A stretch of DNA of 64,000 nucleotides. Source: DAIMZI01 sp036734025. GTDB taxonomy: Bacteria > Pseudomonadota > Alphaproteobacteria > Rhizobiales > Rhodomicrobiaceae. The notes under the pieces are model-generated. The model saw only the letters and a list, made by a program, of their open reading frames with translations, was not told the origin of the DNA and did not search any database. Shown piece by piece: positions 61,513-64,000 of this stretch. The DNA lies in assembly GCA_036734025.1 (NCBI GenBank), contig DAIMZI010000009.1, positions 31,572-95,571 of the forward strand, read 5' to 3'. Made by a program: the position numbers and the translations under genes. Position 1 is the first letter of the stretch, and each line of letters opens with the position of its first letter.

Positions 61513-62013
61513 ATGAGAACTGTTCTACTATCCGTCGCCATCGCGGCGGCCTCGGTCTTGCCCGCGCTGGCGCAGACGACAACACAGATCGCCGCGCATC
61601 GGGATTGGTCGGTCTATGTTCATGAAGCCAGTGACGGCAAGGTCTGCTTCGCCGCGACGGCGCCCAAGGATTCGGCCCCGCGCGATGTCAATCGCGGACC
61701 GATCTATCTTTACGTGACGAACTGGTTGAAGGACGGCATCAAGAACGAGGTCAGCGTCAAGATCGGCTACACGTTCCAGGAAGACAGCACGCCTACTATT
61801 TCCGTCGGCGACACGAGCTTTCAGATGTTCGTGCGCGAGGACAAGGCTTTCCTGCGCGATCCCGAAGACGAACGCCGGCTGGTCGCGGCAATGAAGGCCG
61901 GCGCGACGATGAGCGTCAAGGGCACATCCACGCGCGGCACCGAGACGACCGACAACTATTCCCTGTTTGGCGTGACTGCTGCGATCGACGAAGCCGACCG
62001 CGCCTGTCCCTGA
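61513..62013 (+). CDS. Invasion-associated locus B (IalB)-family protein
   Basis: A 166-residue exported protein: signal peptide (cut near LA-Q), then the IalB-like fold with HRDWSVYVHEASDGKVCFAATAPK, NRGPIYLYVTNWLKDGIKNEVSVKIGYTF, FQMFVREDKAFLRDPEDERRLVAAMKAG and a final segment with a second cysteine (RACP) that probably pairs with the first. Despite the family name, members are common in free-living alphaproteobacteria and the molecular role is unknown. ATG 61513 follows GAGCGGA. Confidence 0.88.
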   Translation: MRTVLLSVAIAAASVLPALAQTTTQIAAHRDWSVYVHEASDGKVCFAATAPKDSAPRDVNRGPIYLYVTNWLKDGIKNEVSVKIGYTFQEDSTPTISVGDTSFQMFVREDKAFLRDPEDERRLVAAMKAGATMSVKGTSTRGTETTDNYSLFGVTAAIDEADRACP

Positions 62014-62127
62014 GCGCTTTTTCGCAATGTCGGGCTTGCGCAACAGGCTGCGTGTGCGCTTATGCTATGAGGTACAGGCGCGCGCATCACGGTCCGGCGC
62101 ACTGTCTGGCGGGTTGCGGGAAGTCTC

Positions 62128-63339
62128 ATGAACCAGATCGCTCTGGATGACGGCGACATCGAAGCGGGTTCGCGGCATGCGGTGGATGGCGTGCTGCGGC
62201 CGCTGATCGGCCTTGACCGTGCGCAGATGGCGGCATGTCTCGGAGAGATCGGCGTTCCGGAAAATCAGCGGCGCATGCGCGTCGCCCAGCTCTGGCAGTG
62301 GATCTACACCCAGGGCCTGCGCGATTTTGACGGCATGACCAATGTCTCCAAGGCGCTGCGGGCCGATCTGGGCCGGGCCGCGACGCTGGCGCGCCCAGAA
62401 ATCGTTACCGAACAGCTTTCTGTCGATGGCACGCGCAAATGGCTCTTGCGTCTGGCGCCACTACGTCCCGGCATGGCTGGCCCTGAAGTCGAAACGGTCT
62501 ATATTCCCGAGCCGGGCCGCGGCACGCTGTGCATCTCCAGCCAGGTGGGCTGCACGCTCAACTGCACCTTCTGCCACACCGGCACCCAGCCACTGGTGCG
62601 CAATCTCAGCCCCGGCGAGATCGTCGGCCAGATCATGGTGGCGCGTGACCGGCTGGGCGACTGGCCCGGCGGCACACCGCATGATCCGCACGGCCTGCCC
62701 GCCACCGAGCGCAAGATCACCAATATCGTGCTGATGGGCATGGGCGAGCCGCTGTACAATTTCGATAATGTCCGCACCGCGATGGAGATTGCTGCCGATG
62801 GCGATGGCTTGAGCGTATCGAAGCGCCGCATCACATTATCGACCTCGGGTGTGGTGCCGATGATCGAACGCTGCGGGCGCGAACTCGGCGTGATGCTGGC
62901 GATCTCGCTGCACGCCGTGCGCGATGATCTGCGCGATGTGCTGGTGCCGCTCAACCGCAAATATCCCATTGCCGAACTGATCGAGGCCTGCCGCGCCTAT
63001 CCCGGCCTGTGCAACGCCAAGCGCATCACGTTTGAATATGTGATGCTGAAAGGTGTCAACGACACACTGGCAGAAGCAAAGGACCTGGTGCGCCTGCTGA
63101 AAGGCATCCCGGCCAAGATCAACCTGATCCCGTTCAACCCCTGGCCCGGCGCGCCCTATGACTGTTCGGACTGGGAGCAGATCGAAAGATTTGCCGATGT
63201 CGTCAACCGCGCGGGATATGCTTCGCCGGTGCGCACGCCGCGCGGCCGCGACATCATGGCGGCGTGCGGTCAGCTGAAATCGGCCAGCGAAAAGCTGAGG
63301 GCCAGCGCGCTGCGCCGGGCCGAGCCCGCCGGAAGCTAG
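62128..63339 (+). CDS. rlmN: Dual-specificity 23S rRNA (A2503-C2)/tRNA (A37-C2) methyltransferase RlmN
   Basis: Radical-SAM enzyme that methylates C2 of A2503 in 23S rRNA and A37 in some tRNAs. The 403-residue protein has the cluster motif CTLNCTFC, GMGEPLYNFDNV, TLSTSGVVPMI, LAISLHAVRDDLR and the C-terminal catalytic cysteine in MAACGQL. The N-terminal region (VAQLWQWIYTQGLRDFDGMTNV) is the RNA-binding domain. ATG 62128. Length typical. Confidence 0.96.
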   Translation: MNQIALDDGDIEAGSRHAVDGVLRPLIGLDRAQMAACLGEIGVPENQRRMRVAQLWQWIYTQGLRDFDGMTNVSKALRADLGRAATLARPEIVTEQLSVDGTRKWLLRLAPLRPGMAGPEVETVYIPEPGRGTLCISSQVGCTLNCTFCHTGTQPLVRNLSPGEIVGQIMVARDRLGDWPGGTPHDPHGLPATERKITNIVLMGMGEPLYNFDNVRTAMEIAADGDGLSVSKRRITLSTSGVVPMIERCGRELGVMLAISLHAVRDDLRDVLVPLNRKYPIAELIEACRAYPGLCNAKRITFEYVMLKGVNDTLAEAKDLVRLLKGIPAKINLIPFNPWPGAPYDCSDWEQIERFADVVNRAGYASPVRTPRGRDIMAACGQLKSASEKLRASALRRAEPAGS

Positions 63340-63434
63340 GCGCAGGCGCTGTGCTCTTTCGCCTCGCCGCCCGCGAAAGCGTATCCCTCTTGATTGACGC
63401 CGGGACGGCCAAGACAAGACCTATGGAGGAGCGA
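63340..63434 (+). promoter_or_regulatory. Leader of metY with hairpin
   Basis: The 95-base gap before metY contains a 7-base-pair hairpin (CTTTCGC 63356-63362, GCGAAAG 63373-63379, loop ten bases), which may end rlmN transcription or belong to a leader. I could not fit SAM-II or other SAM riboswitch consensus elements to it. The metY Shine-Dalgarno GGAGGAG follows. Confidence 0.35.
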
Positions 63435-64000
63435 ATGTTCGACAACGAAAACAAGGGGTTCGACACTCTGGCCATTCACGCGGGAGCAAAGCCGGATCCG
63501 ACGACCGGGGCCCGTGTCACGCCGATCTATCAGACCACGTCCTATGTGTTCGACAGCCCCGCCCATGCCGCCAGCCTGTTCGGCTTGCAGGAATTCGGCA
63601 ATGTCTACACCCGGATCATGAACCCGACCCAGGATGTGCTTGAGCAGCGCGTGGCCGCGCTGGAAGGCGGGGTGGCGGCGCTCGCCGTTGCTTCGGGACA
63701 CGCCGCCCAACAGCTGGTGTTTCATACTCTCATGAAGCCGGGGGACGAATTCATCGCCGCGCGCCAGCTATATGGCGGCTCGATCAACCAGTTTGAACAT
63801 TCCTTCAAGCATTTCGGCTGGAACGTGGTCTGGGCCGACGCCGATGACCCGAGCGGTTTCGAGCGCGCCATCACGCCGAGGACCAAGGCGATCTTCATCG
63901 AGTCGATCGCCAATCCGGGCGGCATCGTCACCGATATCGACGCCATTTCGGCCATAGCCAAGCGCGCCGGAGTGCCGCTCATCGTCGACAACACGCTGGC
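63435..64000 (+). CDS. O-acetylhomoserine sulfhydrylase (MetY-type), N-terminal part
   Basis: PLP enzyme of the Cys/Met metabolism family, cut by the right edge after 188 codons. The start MFDNENKGFDTLAIHAGAKPD and VTPIYQTTSYVFDSPAHAASLFGLQEFGNVYTRIMNPTQDVLEQRVAALEGGVAALAVASGHAAQ match O-acetylhomoserine aminocarboxypropyltransferase, which makes homocysteine (or methionine) from O-acetylhomoserine and sulfide. The PLP lysine lies beyond the window. ATG 63435 has GGAGGAG upstream. Preceded by rlmN on the same strand. Confidence 0.92.
   Translation, partial: MFDNENKGFDTLAIHAGAKPDPTTGARVTPIYQTTSYVFDSPAHAASLFGLQEFGNVYTRIMNPTQDVLEQRVAALEGGVAALAVASGHAAQQLVFHTLMKPGDEFIAARQLYGGSINQFEHSFKHFGWNVVWADADDPSGFERAITPRTKAIFIESIANPGGIVTDIDAISAIAKRAGVPLIVDNTL

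Noticed and set aside
63340..63434. SAM-II type riboswitch before metY
   Set aside because: The region is short and GC-rich with a hairpin, but the conserved SAM-II pseudoknot sequence blocks could not be placed.

Overview
The window is one chromosomal stretch of a high-G+C alphaproteobacterium. The clearest markers are the cell-cycle master regulator CtrA, whose C-terminus ends in Ala-Ala as in the Caulobacter protein, a divergent fliJ beside it, a class I (archaeal-type) lysyl-tRNA synthetase, an AccD that has lost its zinc-ribbon cysteines, phasins, and the block HIG1-type membrane protein / cobalamin adenosyltransferase / rhomboid / etfB-etfA-hbd. These point to Hyphomicrobiales or a close relative; no rRNA is present to fix the lineage. 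I see no prophage, insertion sequence, CRISPR array or rRNA. Almost all of it looks like vertically inherited core chromosome, with about 57 protein genes and two tRNA genes.

Layout. 0-5.2 kb: the end of a TauE/SafE permease gene, then bamD-recN-ligA. 5.2-8.5 kb: two related lipoprotein genes, fliJ, and ctrA behind a long leader with a CtrA-box-like site and GANTC methylation sites. 8.5-12 kb: a membrane glycosyltransferase, a family 3 solute-binding protein and a TerB-like protein. 12-19.4 kb: lysK, a DUF952 gene overlapping pyrD, accD-folC and a secreted esterase. 19.5-25.4 kb: tRNA-Gly, a site-2 protease with CBS domains, a 21-bp tandem repeat, acs, a beta-barrel protein with a strong terminator, and a small phosphatase. 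25.4-30.6 kb: an alpha/beta hydrolase divergent from a zinc-finger gene and a FAD monooxygenase, then two envelope proteins of unknown role. 30.8-32.3 kb: two phasin-type genes. 32.5-42 kb: a small secreted acidic protein, hbd-etfA-etfB, rhomboid, cobalamin adenosyltransferase, HIG1-type protein, a FadL porin, and a methyltransferase overlapping a metal-chelate binding protein. 42-47 kb: small membrane protein, tkt-pgk-fba, tRNA-Val. 47.3-49.7 kb: a Uma2-type gene, fdxA and mrp. 49.8-57.7 kb: a same-strand run of a large SMC-like ATPase, its metallophosphoesterase partner, phosphomannomutase and two retropepsin-like proteases. 57.8-64 kb: DEAD-box helicase, quinone oxidoreductase, SpoU methyltransferase, IalB-like protein, rlmN and the start of metY.

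How genes fit together. Acs, EtfAB, 3-hydroxybutyryl-CoA dehydrogenase, FadL and the phasins suggest a metabolism that takes up fatty acids or other hydrophobic carbon, passes it through acyl-CoA intermediates and stores polyhydroxyalkanoate. tkt-pgk-fba is the sugar-phosphate block found in many alphaproteobacteria, but gap is missing from between tkt and pgk. RecN, LigA and the ATPase/phosphoesterase pair are DNA maintenance functions.

I found no convincing new multi-gene defence or mobile system. The best leads are the tandem divergent lipoproteins, the side-by-side retropepsins upstream of the nuclease pair, the phasin-like protein with a long acidic tail, the 640-residue membrane-anchored protein beside it, and the 21-bp repeat. 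Start sites were chosen by reading Shine-Dalgarno spacing; several genes appear to use GTG or TTG.
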